This document shows positions 12,307 through 23,900 of a stretch of DNA of 64,000 nt, piece by piece. Source of the DNA: Lindgomyces ingoldianus (lineage: Eukaryota; Ascomycota; Dothideomycetes; Pleosporales; Lindgomycetaceae); contig NW_022985198.1 in the NCBI RefSeq assembly GCF_010093535.1, positions 448,100 through 512,099 on the forward strand. Reading direction: 5' to 3'. The stretch's first letter is position 1. Each line of letters opens with the position of its first letter. The position numbers and the translations under genes are program-made. The notes under the pieces are model-generated. The model was given only the letters and a program-made list of their open reading frames with translations. It was not told the origin of the DNA and did not search any database.

Positions 12307-12665
12307 GGCGTTAGGACCATTTAACCTGTTATTCTTTACTATCATATATTTATTATTCCCTCTGTTTCATAGAGGGCCGGGGATCAGCATGAATATATAG
12401 CTTGCAAACTTGCCACATCGAACCTTCGAGTATACCCTAGATCAGCCGACCAAGGTGTCCATATGCCGAATTTCAGATTAAGCATTCGCCACTCGAGGAG
12501 GACGAACACCTCAATCATACAGTACTAGCAGGGAGGATGGCCAACCCGCTCTGACACAGACCTTGCCATGATTGTCCAGAACCGATGACATGGCGAAAAG
12601 ATATAAGGATCATTTCGGGTGGCAGAGGGGCGGCATGCAGCCCTAGACAACATTATGCTTTACCA

Positions 12666-13020
12666 TGTTGGCAGGAACACCTGACCGTATGGACCTTCCT
12701 CAACTCCTCGGCCGTACGGTCCTTCCTCCGTACATTGTTTGTGCATATAGCTTCTTGACGCGTAGATTCAATACAACAACTTTACAACTCCAACATACCG
12801 AACATAGCCACCACCTGAGTCGCTGTGCAGTATTCCATCTCCCACTAACATAAACAATCCGATTTCCTTATTAATCTCAGCAGTTAAACTAAAGCACGTT
12901 GACCCCACGACTGTGTGTTACTAAAATGTTTCGAGTCTCTCTACCTGTGTATGTGCCTGCTCAAAATATTATCGTGCTATTAGTGATACACAACCTACTG
13001 CCTAGTTGAGGCTTTCAACA
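12666..13020. repeat. Possible solo LTR, weak
   Basis: Starts TGTTGGCAGG and ends CTTTCAACA, giving 5-bp inverted TGTTG/CAACA ends over 355 bp with a central TATA-like box. The flanks (tacca and cccac) do not match, so the defining target duplication is absent. On the minus strand a purine-rich stretch (13021-13050) precedes it as a polypurine tract would. I keep it only as a candidate. Confidence 0.25.
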
Positions 13021-13856
13021 CCCACGGCCGCCATTTGTTCTTCTCTTGTCCTATAAGTTCCGTCTTATTTTATTCTTCTTCTATAAGGCGCGACTAGCCT
13101 TCGACTGCCGCTAGTCTCAATATCGGCGAGGGGAGGGTTCGAGAGGTACGAGGACGTAATAGGCTTAATCTGGTCTTTCGTTCGCTATAGCAGCTTTCGG
13201 AGATTAAGGCCAATGCAAATGGCTAATCCCATGTTGCGGGGATTAGGTATCGCTGCGTATCGGGCTGCATCTTGAAGTGTGTAGGATGGCCTGGTTAAAG
13301 CTGGTTTCGACGCTGGAAGCGCGTTGGCTCGACCGAAAAGCACTGTGGCCGTGCCTGATCTTGGCACCGCTCCTAATCTTAGGCCGGATTGCGGGCTCTC
13401 ACCCGCATATCTTACAATATAATACATCCAAATATATAAGCTAACGTTAAGGCAGTTTAGGCCATTACGCACTAGCTAGGATTAGTGTTTCGCTTTCGCT
13501 GGAAGTACTAAACGACATGGCGGCCTTGCATAAATTTGCCCACGACAGCACGCTCAGGGATGGCGATGACTTTAGAGCAATAGAACGACGTTTAGAGCCT
13601 TAGATAAAGGCCTTCTATAGAAGTTTAGAGCGATATAGACTTTACGTTAGTGCTGTAGGAGGGGAAGTATGCTACGCCACGAAAGAACTCGCTATATAAA
13701 CTAGGCTCAGAGGCGATACTTCGCGTGTAATTTTTGGTAAAGAGTGGATCATGGACATTTAAGATTAGCTATAGCTTACTATTTCTATAGAACCGCGATT
13801 ATATTGGTTGCGCGCAAGATGTTTGAGCTCGCTGAAGTCAAAGTACCCCTTATTTG

Positions 13857-13879
13857 GCTCGCCACACAGGGTGGCGAGC
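13857..13879. other. Perfect 9-bp hairpin
   Basis: GCTCGCCAC and GTGGCGAGC are separated by ACAGG: a 9-bp GC-rich stem with a 5-nt loop. No T-run follows, and no gene is close enough to give it a role. Seen directly; function unknown. Confidence 0.5.
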
Positions 13880-14580
13880 GTCACAGGGATGCACGTTAGT
13901 TGTTCGAATCGGGATGGTGGATGTTCGAAACGGGATGGGCGCTTAATTTGTGGCGTAGTTGTGCGCTGTGTAACGTGCACTTGTTTTCGGGGCATAACTG
14001 TGAGGACGTGAAAATTGTAGCGAAACAGGGTGCGTTGCAAAATATATAAGGGTTTGAAATCCAGTAGTCAGCTGGGCGACAGACCGTCTGATATTAAGAT
14101 CCAAGGAACGGAGAGAATAACAGCTTGCGATATGAGGTGAGATCGTCCAGTATCCTTTCACTGAACTAGTGCCGGGTTTTGCAACCAATATAACTGGGCT
14201 AGTTATTGATAGAACTTGAAGTCTAACGTACCTCCGTGCGGGTCGAGAAACCCACCAAGCTGAGAAAATAGAGGGGTACTGCTACTCTGCGACTTTCACT
14301 CACTTCAATATTTACTATATTTTTATATAAGATATCTCTTATAAGTAACTCTAAACTCACAGGCACCTTTTCACCTAGAAGATTACCATCTCGTTGTTGC
14401 CACCGCGTCTGATTTGTAGAGAGCATCCTTTTGTGACGGACCTGCATTGTACGTAGCAGGCTAGTCACATGACTGGTCCATGTACGTAGATTCTCGTGGC
14501 TTGGAGAGAGACTATAGAGTTCATGCACCAATAAGTCAAATCAGCTGCTCCTTGGCCTCGCTTAGCTGCGCACAGGCTTA

Positions 14581-15628
14581 ATTAAAATTTCTTGTACTAA
14601 ACCTCTCTTACTTTTACTCTAACCCTCTCTATATACTAAACTTGTTTTAGTTAGGTTAATACCTTTTTAGCCTAAGGCACTTACTAACTACTTTTAAGGC
14701 CTTCTTTTAACTTACTGCTAAATTATTCTTACTTATAGCAACTACTATATTATTAAGGCAGCACTAAGAACTAATATTTCTAAATTAGGTAATTAAATGC
14801 ATAAAAATTATATTCTAATCTTAATTACATAGCGTTTTTAATATGTTTAGTAGATTAAAATAAAGCACTACATGCTAATATGCTGCTAATAAATCTAAAT
14901 TTTTTATAATAAATTTAACTTTAAATTTAAAATTAAATAAATAAAAAAAGTAGGCTAAATATTACTTATTTTATAAAAGTTTTAATTATGTTTTTAATAA
15001 GTTTATAAAGTAAATAGCTATACAATAAAGTTTATCTATATTAAAGTTTATAAAAAAGTGTGTTACATTAAATAGATTTCTTATAACACTTTAAAATAAA
15101 TTTATAAGGTAAGTATTAATTAAAATCTAAATATGTCTAAATAATATTTTTATAAGCTATAGTAAATGTATCTTAACTATAATTAGCTTATTAATTATAT
15201 TAAAATAGCTTACCTTAATTACTAATATATCTCCTGCTTGCATAAAGATAGTAAAAGTAGAAAAATAGCTAAAAAAGATTAACTATCTATCTAAAGTTAG
15301 TATTACATATAGCCTAGATCTTATTTAGATCACGTTTAGATTGCGTCCTAATATATATTAAAATACTATAAGAGTCTAATAAAAAAGCTCTACGCTGCTA
15401 TGCCTAGTCTAAATAATAAACTTAAAAAGTATTATAACACTATATATAAAAACTATTTTAGTGCTTTTATAATATACTTTTTTTTTTACCTTAAATATAA
15501 CTTTTTATAGTGTATATAACACTATTTAATTATGTTTTAGTAATAGTTTTTAATTTTATATAGCTTTCTAGCTCTAGTAACTTTTTAAAAAAGAATAAAA
15601 TAAACTTTTAAAACTTTATTAAAAGTGC
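14581..15628 (+). other. RIPed relic, possibly a hAT-type transposase
   Basis: About 1 kb of AT-rich RIPed DNA. The plus strand at about 15380-15500 reads KKLYAAMPSLNNKLKKYYN, resembling the helical segment before the conserved C-terminal region of hAT transposases. Nothing else in the stretch is recognisable and no terminal repeats were found, so the assignment is tentative. Confidence 0.3.
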
Positions 15629-15630
15629 TA

Positions 15631-16730
15631 ACGTACTTTATAGGCGAGTTGCTTACACACCCAAGTTGCTTACTTTTGCTAAGACCCTACTAAACCACCC
15701 TTCCTACACTAATGCATTCCCCACAACACTACTTAGACGCGCTAAAAGAATGTTAGATACAGCTTATGCTCTAAGCTTTTAAATAAGACATAAAACTTTT
15801 AAAGAAATGTGCTATAGCTATGTGCAAGGTTCTATAAAAAATAATAAATAACTATAGCGCTAGACAACTTTTATAAGCTAATTCTACAGCTAAATTACAG
15901 AGGCTAGGTAATAAAAAGAAGCAGGTAATTGTTAAGACTATACTTAAGCTATATGCGTAAAGAATTTCCCCTTAGATAGCATTTATAGCTAATATAGCTA
16001 ATTCTTTATGCGCTAAGCATAATCTAGGCTATATTTGCATAAACTAGCCTAGTACGTTTGTAAAGCGTTATTTAAAGCTTAAAGTAAAGTTTTAAGCGCA
16101 AGTATAGTTAAAAGATATCTAGCTAATTATAAACCCTATCTTGCTAAAGTTGTACATGTTATTATCTTAGATGCTATACTTAGCTTTAATATTCTCTACA
16201 AGGCTAAACCTGCTCTAAATTACCCTAGGACTCTTATAAAAAGCTCTCTTATAGTTATACTTACACTTAAATGTTACTTTAAGCTCTAAATAACACTTTA
16301 CAAATGTACTAGGCTAGTTTATATAAATATAGCCTAGATTATGCTTAGCGCGCAAAGAATTAGCTATATTAGCTATAAATGCTATCTAAGAGGAAATTCC
16401 TTACGCATATAGCTTAAGTATAGTCTTAATAATTACCTACTTCTTTTTATTACCTAGCCTTTATAATTTAGCTGTAAAATTAGCTTGTAAAGGTTATCTA
16501 GTGCTATAGTTATTTATTATCTTTTATAAAACTCTACACATAGCTACAGCACATTTCTTTAAGAGTTTTATGTTTTATTTAAAAGCTTAAAGTGTAAGCT
16601 GTATCTAACGTTTTTTTAGCGCGTCTAAGTAGTGTTATAGGGAATGCATTAGTGTAGGAAGGGTGGTTTAGTAGGGTCTTGGCAAAAGTGAGCGACTTAA
16701 GTGTGTGAGCAACTCGCCTATGAAGTACGT
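15631..16730. mobile_element. Palindromic (foldback) pogo derivative, copy 1
   Basis: 1,100 bp between TA duplications (15629-15630 and 16731-16732). Both ends are the 5' end of the pogo element at 16846. The left arm covers roughly its first 480 bp. The right arm is the inverse of its first 620 bp or so, leaving about 140 bp unpaired at the centre near 16105-16250. There is no transposase 3' half, so it can move only with enzyme from elsewhere. Length and central junction are identical to 25773-26872. Confidence 0.85.
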
Positions 16731-16845
16731 TAGCCTTTTAATAGTGTTTAAAGGGCATTTTATAAGTAATTAACTTTACTACTGTTCTTTACATTACTTA
16801 ATTCTAAGAATTTAATGCCGTTAAGAATGCTCTATATAAGCACTA

Positions 16846-18711
16846 ACGTACTTTATAGGCGAGTTGCTTACACACCTAAGTTGCTTACTTTTACTAAGAC
16901 TCTACTACACTACTCTTTCTACACTAATGCATTTCTAACAACACTACTTAAACATGTTAAAGGAACATTAGATGTAGCTTACACTTTAGGCTCTTAAATA
17001 AAATGTAACACTTTCTAACTAACACGCTGCAGCTATCTACAGAGTTTTTTAAAAGATAATAAGTAACTAACGCGCTAGATAACTTTTTTAAGCTAATTAT
17101 ACAGCTAACTTATAAAAGCTAGATAATAATAAAAAGTAGGTAATTATTTAGCACATACTTAAGCTAAATGCGCAAGGATTTCCCCCCTAGCTAGCAGCTA
17201 TAGCTAATATAGCTAATTCTTTACGCGCTAAGCGCAATATAGGCTATATTAGCATAAACTAGCCTAATATGTTTATTAAGTGTTACTTAGAGCTTAAAGT
17301 AAAGTTTAAGCGTAAGTATAACTATAAGAGAGCCTTTTATAAGAATCTTATAGTAATTTAAGGCTAGTTTAACTTTATAAAGAATATTAAAGCTAAGTAT
17401 AGCATCTAGAATAACAACACATACAACTTTAACAAGATAAGGTTTATAATAGGCTAGATATCTACTAGAGCAGTTGTTACAGGTTTAGAGAGACAAGGAC
17501 AGCTAAAAGCAGTCTAGCTAGGCAACTAGGAGTGGACAACAGCCATCTAGGGCATTAATGCTAAAGGGTAGGCTATTCTGCCTTTTATTATTTTTTAGGG
17601 TAGCAACTACCTTTTAAACTAGTACAAGAAGAAAAATCTACTTTAGGATTAAGTTATTGCAATCTCTAAGCGCAGCTAGACTACTAATTAGCTTAGTCTA
17701 GACTAGTTAAAGCACTTTAACGCGCATATAAAGAAGCGTACTATTAGCAGCCACTGTCTGCTAGTTATTAACAGCTATAAGAGCTATAACTTACTTTATT
17801 TTTAGTAATACTATAAAGATAATAAGATTATTACTATTTACATGCCTTTTTACTTATTACATCTTTTATAGCTACTTAATGTAGGTTATTTTGCTTCTTT
17901 AAAAAAAGTGTATAAGTGCTAAGCTAAAAACCTTATGTGTAACTAGATTACTTATATTATAAAAATAAAGTTCCTACTATGCTTTAAAGCAGCTTATAAT
18001 GCTATAATTACTTTTAGTAATATTTAAAAAGGGTTTTAAGGCGCTAAATTAGTTCCTTTTAACTTATAACAGATTATAATAGGCCTTAATGTAAAGTTGC
18101 GCACTTTATTACTACTACTACTTATATACAACAAGCTTTAGCAGTTGTAAACTTTAAGTAATACTTTAGAACTTAAGTTGTAATTAATGCTTATAAAGAT
18201 AAAAATTTAAAAGCATATAAATAGTTTACTAACTTCTATAGTTAAGGCGTTTAAGAAGGTTTTAAAGAGGGCAGTAATAATTACGCATAAGCTAGTGTTA
18301 GTGTAATAAGAAATTACTAAGCTTTAAGCAGCTAATAAGGCTGCTATGTAACATAAATTGCATAAAAGAAAGCAGATTAAGGCAGAAAGGACCTTAATAA
18401 TTTAGAAAGGCCTACACTTAACAGCTTTAAAGGAGTTTAGAGCGCGCAGTAACAGGAAGAAGGTAAAGAAGCAGGTGCAAGCTAAAGTAGGTGAGCTATC
18501 CTAAAGGCGCTGCAGACAGTGTAATTAGACTAGGCATAACGCGCAAACATGTAAGCAAGAAGCAGAAGTAGTATCTAAATAATATTCTAGGCTGTACTGT
18601 ACTATATAGTGCTAGAGCAGGTTGTTATAGGCTATAATAGAGTTTGTTAGGGTGGGGTCTTGGCAAAATTGAGCGACTTGGGTGTGTGAGCGACTCGCCT
18701 ATGAAGTACGT
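16846..18711 (+). mobile_element. Full-length Fot1/pogo-type DNA transposon
   Basis: 1,866 bp between TA dinucleotides (16844-16845 and 18712-18713), with inverted termini ACGTACTT-TATAGGCGAG at the left and the matching reverse at the right; similarity extends about 55 bp inward. Length and TA target are typical of Fot1/pogo elements. It encodes one DDE_1 transposase on the plus strand, now RIP-damaged. Confidence 0.88.
16915..18600 (+). pseudogene. pogo/Fot1 DDE_1 transposase, RIP-inactivated
   Basis: After an N-terminal helix-turn-helix part, the DDE_1 core is recognisable: STRAVVTGLERQGQLKAV, then GNQEWTTAIQGINAKG, CLLVINSYKS, and the LLHLLQLLNVGYF block. All three catalytic Asp codons read Asn: 17431-17433 (NFNK for NFDE), 17770-17772 (VIN for VID) and 17878-17880 (LNVG for LDVG). 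Each is a TpG-to-TpA change. A C-terminal zinc knuckle C-x2-C-x4-H-x4-C survives at 18511-18552. The enzyme would cut and paste the element at TA sites; this copy cannot. Confidence 0.85.
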
Positions 18712-18713
18712 TA

Positions 18714-19777
18714 GTTATGTATAAAGTTTTTAGCTTAGCGCCTATACGCTTTTTTTAAAGAAGTAAAACAACCTACATTAAGTAGCTGTAGAAGGTGCAA
18801 TAAGTAAAAAAGTATATAAATAGTAATAATTTTATTATTTTTATAGTATTACTAAAAATAAAGTAAGTTATAGCTTTTATAGCTATTAATAACTAGCAGA
18901 CAGTAGCTACTAACAGTACACTTCTTTATATGCATGTTAAAGTGCTTTAACTAGTCTAGACTAAGCTAATTAGTAGTCTAGCTGCGCTTAGAGATTATAA
19001 TAACTTAATCCTAAAGTAGATTTTCTTTTTTATACTAGTTTAAAAGGTAGTTGCTACTCTAAAAGATAATAAAAAGTAGAATAGCCTACTCTTTAGCATT
19101 AATGCCCTAGATAGCTGTTATCTACTTCTAGTTGCCTAGCTAGACTGCTTTTAGCTGTCCTTGTCTTTTTAAACCTATAATAACTGCTCTAGTAGATATC
19201 TAGCCTATTATAAACCTTATCTTATTAAAGTTGTATGTGTTGTTATCCTAGATGCTATACTTAGCTTTAATATTCTTTATAAAGTTAAACTAGCTTTAAA
19301 TTACTATAGGATTTTTATAAAAAGCTTTTTTATAGTTATACTTATACTTAAACTTTACTTTAAGCTTTAAGTAACACTTAATAAACATATTAAGCTAGTT
19401 TATGCTAATATAGCTTATATTATGCTTAGCGTGTAAAAAATTAGCTATATTAGCTATAGCTGCTAGCTAGGGGGGAAATCCTTGCGCATTTAGCTTAAGT
19501 ATGTGCTAAATAATTACTTACTTCTTATTATTATCTAGCTTTTATAAGTTAGCTGTATAATTAGCTTAGAAAAGTTGTCTAGTGCGTTAGTTGCTTATTA
19601 TTTTTTAAAAGACTCTGTAGATAGCTGCAGCGTGTTACTTAAAAAGTGTTGTGTTTTATTTAAAAGCCTAAAGCATAAGCTGCATTTAACATTCCTTTAA
19701 CACATCTAAGTAGTGTAGTAGAGTCTTAGTAAAAGTAAGCAACTTAGGTGTGTAAGCAACTCGCCTATGAAGTACGT
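18714..19777 (-). mobile_element. Inverted 5' fragment of pogo element
   Basis: Reverse complement of the first 1,060 bp or so of the pogo element, ending at its 5' inverted terminus with TA at 19778-19779. It lacks the 3' half and starts exactly at the TA that ends the full-length copy. Together 16846-19777 therefore form a large imperfect palindrome with arms of about 1 kb. The DNA left of 16844 is not the missing half, so this is not a simple insertion of one copy into another. Confidence 0.8.
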
Positions 19778-20000
19778 TATAGTAAATAGCTAATTAGCAG
19801 TAATAGTGTTAATAAAAATAGTAAGTAAATTAAGCTTTAAAAGTATAAGTATTTATATTTAATTTTTTTTAGATAGTATTTAATACTAATTTACTATAGC
19901 TTTTAAGTATGTTACATATAATTTAAGCTATAAACTTATTAATGCTTTTAATAATATAAACTTTTTCTTTACTAAGTAAAAAAATTAATAGAAATTCCTT

Positions 20001-20312
20001 TGTTAGATTAAAGTACTGTTTCTAGGCTTCCTAAGATAAATGATGGGTTTGGATATGATGTATGGGATGATTGATTGATTGTATTGATTTATTGATCCTT
20101 TTTCTGCTCTACTTGTGTTGCTCGGCCTTTTGTTTTGCCGATCCGAGTCCCTCGCGCACTTGCCCTATGCGCGACCAGCTTGCAAAGTGCTGCAATTTGC
20201 TGCAACATGCAGCAATTTGCAGCAACATACTGTTCGAGCTTATTGCTCGTACTATGTAGCAGCTTTCGTCAAGCGTTCCTCCTGTCTTGACAGTAGGTGC
20301 GCATATCTGACA
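20001..20312 (-). repeat. Solo LTR of the Copia-1 family
   Basis: 312 bp, TGTTAGAT to ATCTGACA, flanked by tcctt on both sides (19996-20000 and 20313-20317). It contains five 10-bp GCAA-NNTGCT-type tandem units at 20182-20231. The left third is RIPed; the rest is clean. The target duplication is directly followed by that of Gypsy-3, so the two insertions are only 10 bp apart. Confidence 0.9.
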
Positions 20313-20322
20313 TCCTTACTAC

Positions 20323-20927
20323 TGTTACGGTCTACGGTTGGACCAGCGTAACCCCACCAGCAGTGCTCCACAATCTAGCTGGATTGGGACAGGGCTCGCT
20401 TACAAACCAGTTAAAGGACGTGGAGGCAGCACAGATGCCAGGAGACATGGAAGAGTGCATTGTCTAATAGGAAGGCAGGCCGCAAATTTAGGGAGTTTAA
20501 AGGAGCCCAAGGGAGCCCGCAGGAGCCTCCTTAGCGAACTCCCATGAACTCCCGCCAGCTCCCCTTAGCATCCCCAGCACATGTATATAGTTCCTACATT
20601 AAACAACCTTTAGAAGGTGTGTTTAATGTTTAGTTTATTCTTTACATAGACTAAGTAGCATTTAGCTTTCTAAAGAGCTGTAATACTATTTGTATATCTT
20701 GCACTATATATACCTCTAACCCTGTCCCACAAGGACTGTTTGACCCCGGCCTCCCTACTGCTGCACATAGGGCAAACCACAATCCAGTCACTCTACCCTT
20801 CTCTATTAGCCTAATAGCCTGTACGTAGGACTGTACACCCTACTGGATTAGCCTCTACCACCTGTCCTACTTTCCCCTTAGGAATATTAAAAGACCTAAG
20901 TGCTTCTTTAAAGCAAGAATTATAACA
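20323..20927 (+). repeat. 5' LTR of Gypsy-3
   Basis: 605 bp, TGTTACGG to ATAACA. Most of it is unmutated, but the last 60 bp or so next to the internal region are RIPed (ttctttaaagcaagaatt against ttccccgaagcaaggatt in the 3' LTR). Confidence 0.93.
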
Positions 20928-20989
20928 TTAAACACTACTCTCTCTAAAAAGTATAGTAACTTTACAACATAATTTAGACTCTAACATAG

Positions 20990-23900
20990 CCTACACTACA
21001 CTATCTAGATCTACAGAAGTTTCTACCTAAAGTAAAGCTGTCCTTATAGAACAGATTAACTTAATTTAGGATAACATTAAAAAACTCTAGCAGATTAGTA
21101 ATAAAGTTAGCAAATTATTAAAACTTAAGCAGAAAATAGCTAACTTCTGTAAAGAAAAAACTATAAATTTATAAAACCCTCTGCCTTTTATTAACCCCTA
21201 TAAAGCTACTACTTAAGCCTACTAAATACATAAATTATAAGTAGAATTAGCAAAAGTTTAAAATATCTTAATAGATAGAGCAAGTGTTGCAGCTAAAAAG
21301 GCTTTAAGACTAGCCCTTTTTAAGCCTTTTAAAAAATTACTAAAGGACCTTTAACTATTCTTTACTAAATGCTACCTTTATATGTAATATAATAAAAGAG
21401 CATTTTAGACTAACATAGAAATAATCTTTTAAATAAGACTACACTTAGAAGGCCCCTTTATAATCTAGTTCTAACTCTATGCTAATAATTAGATAAACTT
21501 TTAAGCTAATAGCGCACTACTTAACTCTAAAACAGAAAAAGTATTTAGTAGTGTTAAAAATTTTAAATTAGCCTTATTAGCTATCTATAGGACCTTAGAT
21601 AAAAAAAGAATTGCAGCTAACAGACTAGACAATATAAAATAAGGTAGCAGACTAGTCTAAAACTATGCAGCACGCTTTAGGGAACAAATAGCTATCTGCA
21701 GATAGAACAACTAGAAGGCCCTATGCTGCATGTTTTATAACAGACTAAATAACAAAGTAAAAGATAAGTTTATGTACATAGACTAACTAACTACTCTTAA
21801 AGACTATATTAAAAAAGTAATAACTTATAACAACTATTATAAGAAATGTAAAAGAGAAAAAAAATTAAAAAAAACCTTCTAAAAGCTAGAATTTCTCCTT
21901 AAAAAAAAAAGCTTTTATAATATAATAAAAAGCTAATAGACCTTAGTTATGTAAAGCATATATAAAGCCTCTTCTTAAAAAAGAGTTAAGTTCTAGGACA
22001 TAATAGGCTACCTTTAACAAAGGAATAATAAAAATAGCTTAAGGACAAGGCCTGCCTAAACTATAAAAAAGTAGGATATTTCTACTAAAATTACTTAAAC
22101 TTCTAGAAAGGGGAGAATAAAAATACTACTATAATAATAAAAGCTATTACTGCTAAATATAGCCTTATAAATAAGAAAATATAAAAAAGACTAAATAACA
22201 GACTTTACTAGTAATATAAAAAAAACTACTCTTTAAACAACTGCCCTAAACTATATTAGAAGGTAGTTATTTAAAATTTTAGTAGCTTTAATACAGTATT
22301 ATAAGACCTTATAATTTTTAAAAAATACAGAAAAGAAACTTAGATCTTAGAATATATTATAAATGTTTAGAAAAAAGAAAAACAGTTTCCTCTTTAAGAC
22401 TAAACTCTTAGTACTTTAGCAAAAGAACTGTTCTAATAGTTTTAGAAATGTAAGTGCTAGAAGTGCAGGTTATAACATAACTACCTAAGTAATTATATAG
22501 TCTTACTTTACTAAATAAACATTAGTAACAACTACTTAACATTTAACATTATATAAAGAATAGCTAAAGTTAAATATAACATTATAAATAAAAAAGAGTA
22601 ATAGTAATTTTTTACTAAAATTAAAGATTAAAAGCTAGAATAGCTAGGTAAACCTACTAAGTTTAAAGTACTATAACTAGCGCCTAAAAAACCTAAGACA
22701 CTGCTCCTAAGCTTAGTAATCTCTAGAAAAGCTCTTATAATATAACAGAACTATAAATAATGTGTTCTTTACAGAAGTAGTAGCTACAGCACTAACAGTT
22801 GCTAATAGAAAAAGCACCTTATATAATTAGTATAAACAAAAGAATATTCTTAGTAAACTTAAGAAAGTCCTCTTAACACATTACATAGACTAGATAAGTG
22901 TCTATACCCCTAGTACTAGTGCACATAACAATACTATGTTAAACACTAGAACAATAAGCATTAAGCAGAATAGTGGCCTATATAAAAGAGGAACTATAAT
23001 AGTTGTCTATAGCAAGGAACAGCCTTAGCCTGTAAAACTATAAATTGTTACACTTATTAGATAGCTCCTCCCTATAAACAAAAAGCATAGATAAAGTGTA
23101 ATAAATAAGAAAATTATAAGTTCTACTACTTTTAGTAAAAAGTAGTAAGAAAAGAAGACTATCTAATATTACATTACTTAGTTAAAGATTATAAATGTAA
23201 AGTAGCTAACTACTGTAACTAAGAACATTAAATTTATAAAAAAAGAAAAGATAAATTTAATAATAATCTATAAAATATTAACTTTTACTTTTTTTTTAAT
23301 AAAGAAGTTAAATATAACATATTAGCAGTAATTACAGTAAAATAAGGGGCTAGACACAGCCTAATAACTACCTTTACATATAAAGGATGCCTTAGGCTAG
23401 CCCTTATAGATAGTAGATGCACCTTTACTGTAATAAATAAGGATTAAGTAGATAAATAAAGTATACTATTCTACATAAAAAAAAACCTATTTAAGGTAAC
23501 CTTTACTAACACATTATTAATTAAATACAGCAGAGGATAAATTAACCTAGAAACTTATAAAAAAGACCTTAAAACACTAAACATAAAAGATTAAAGGTCT
23601 ATAAATATACTTAAGCTAAAAGGTAAATATAATGTAATTTTAGGCTATAACTAGCTTAGAACATATAACTTTGTAATTAATTAGAGAACTATAACTATAG
23701 AAACTCTTAACAACTACGCATACATAACTTAGTTAGCATGCTATAACAATAGATGCCTAGTCTATAAATAAGCAAAGCAAGGTAGTAGTTACTACTCTAA
23801 GAAAAAAAAACTTTAGAAATTTCCCTACTAAGAGCTAGAAGCTTAGGCAATAAAAATAATAAAAAAAAAGCTTAAAAAAGTCTCTTATAAAGAAATTAAA

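Larger units (their letters stand above)
12307..14580. other. Low-RIP island without recognisable genes
   Basis: Balanced base composition with little RIP. All open frames are short (about 100 codons or less), contain no motif I know and overlap on both strands. Possible small structures are listed separately: an LTR-like segment at 12666-13020, a hairpin at 13857-13879 and a 19-bp imperfect direct repeat near 13900-13940. It may be decayed unique DNA or promoter and UTR sequence of a lost gene. Confidence 0.5.

Noticed and set aside
13185..13472. 95-codon minus-strand ORF in the low-RIP island
   Set aside because: No recognisable domain, no conserved start context, overlapping alternatives; coding cannot be supported.
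14223..14531. 102-codon minus-strand ORF
   Set aside because: No motif or neighbour supports it; composition does not differ from adjacent non-coding sequence.
18714..19777. Second pogo element interrupted by the first
   Set aside because: The missing half is not found left of 16844, so a simple nested insertion is not supported.
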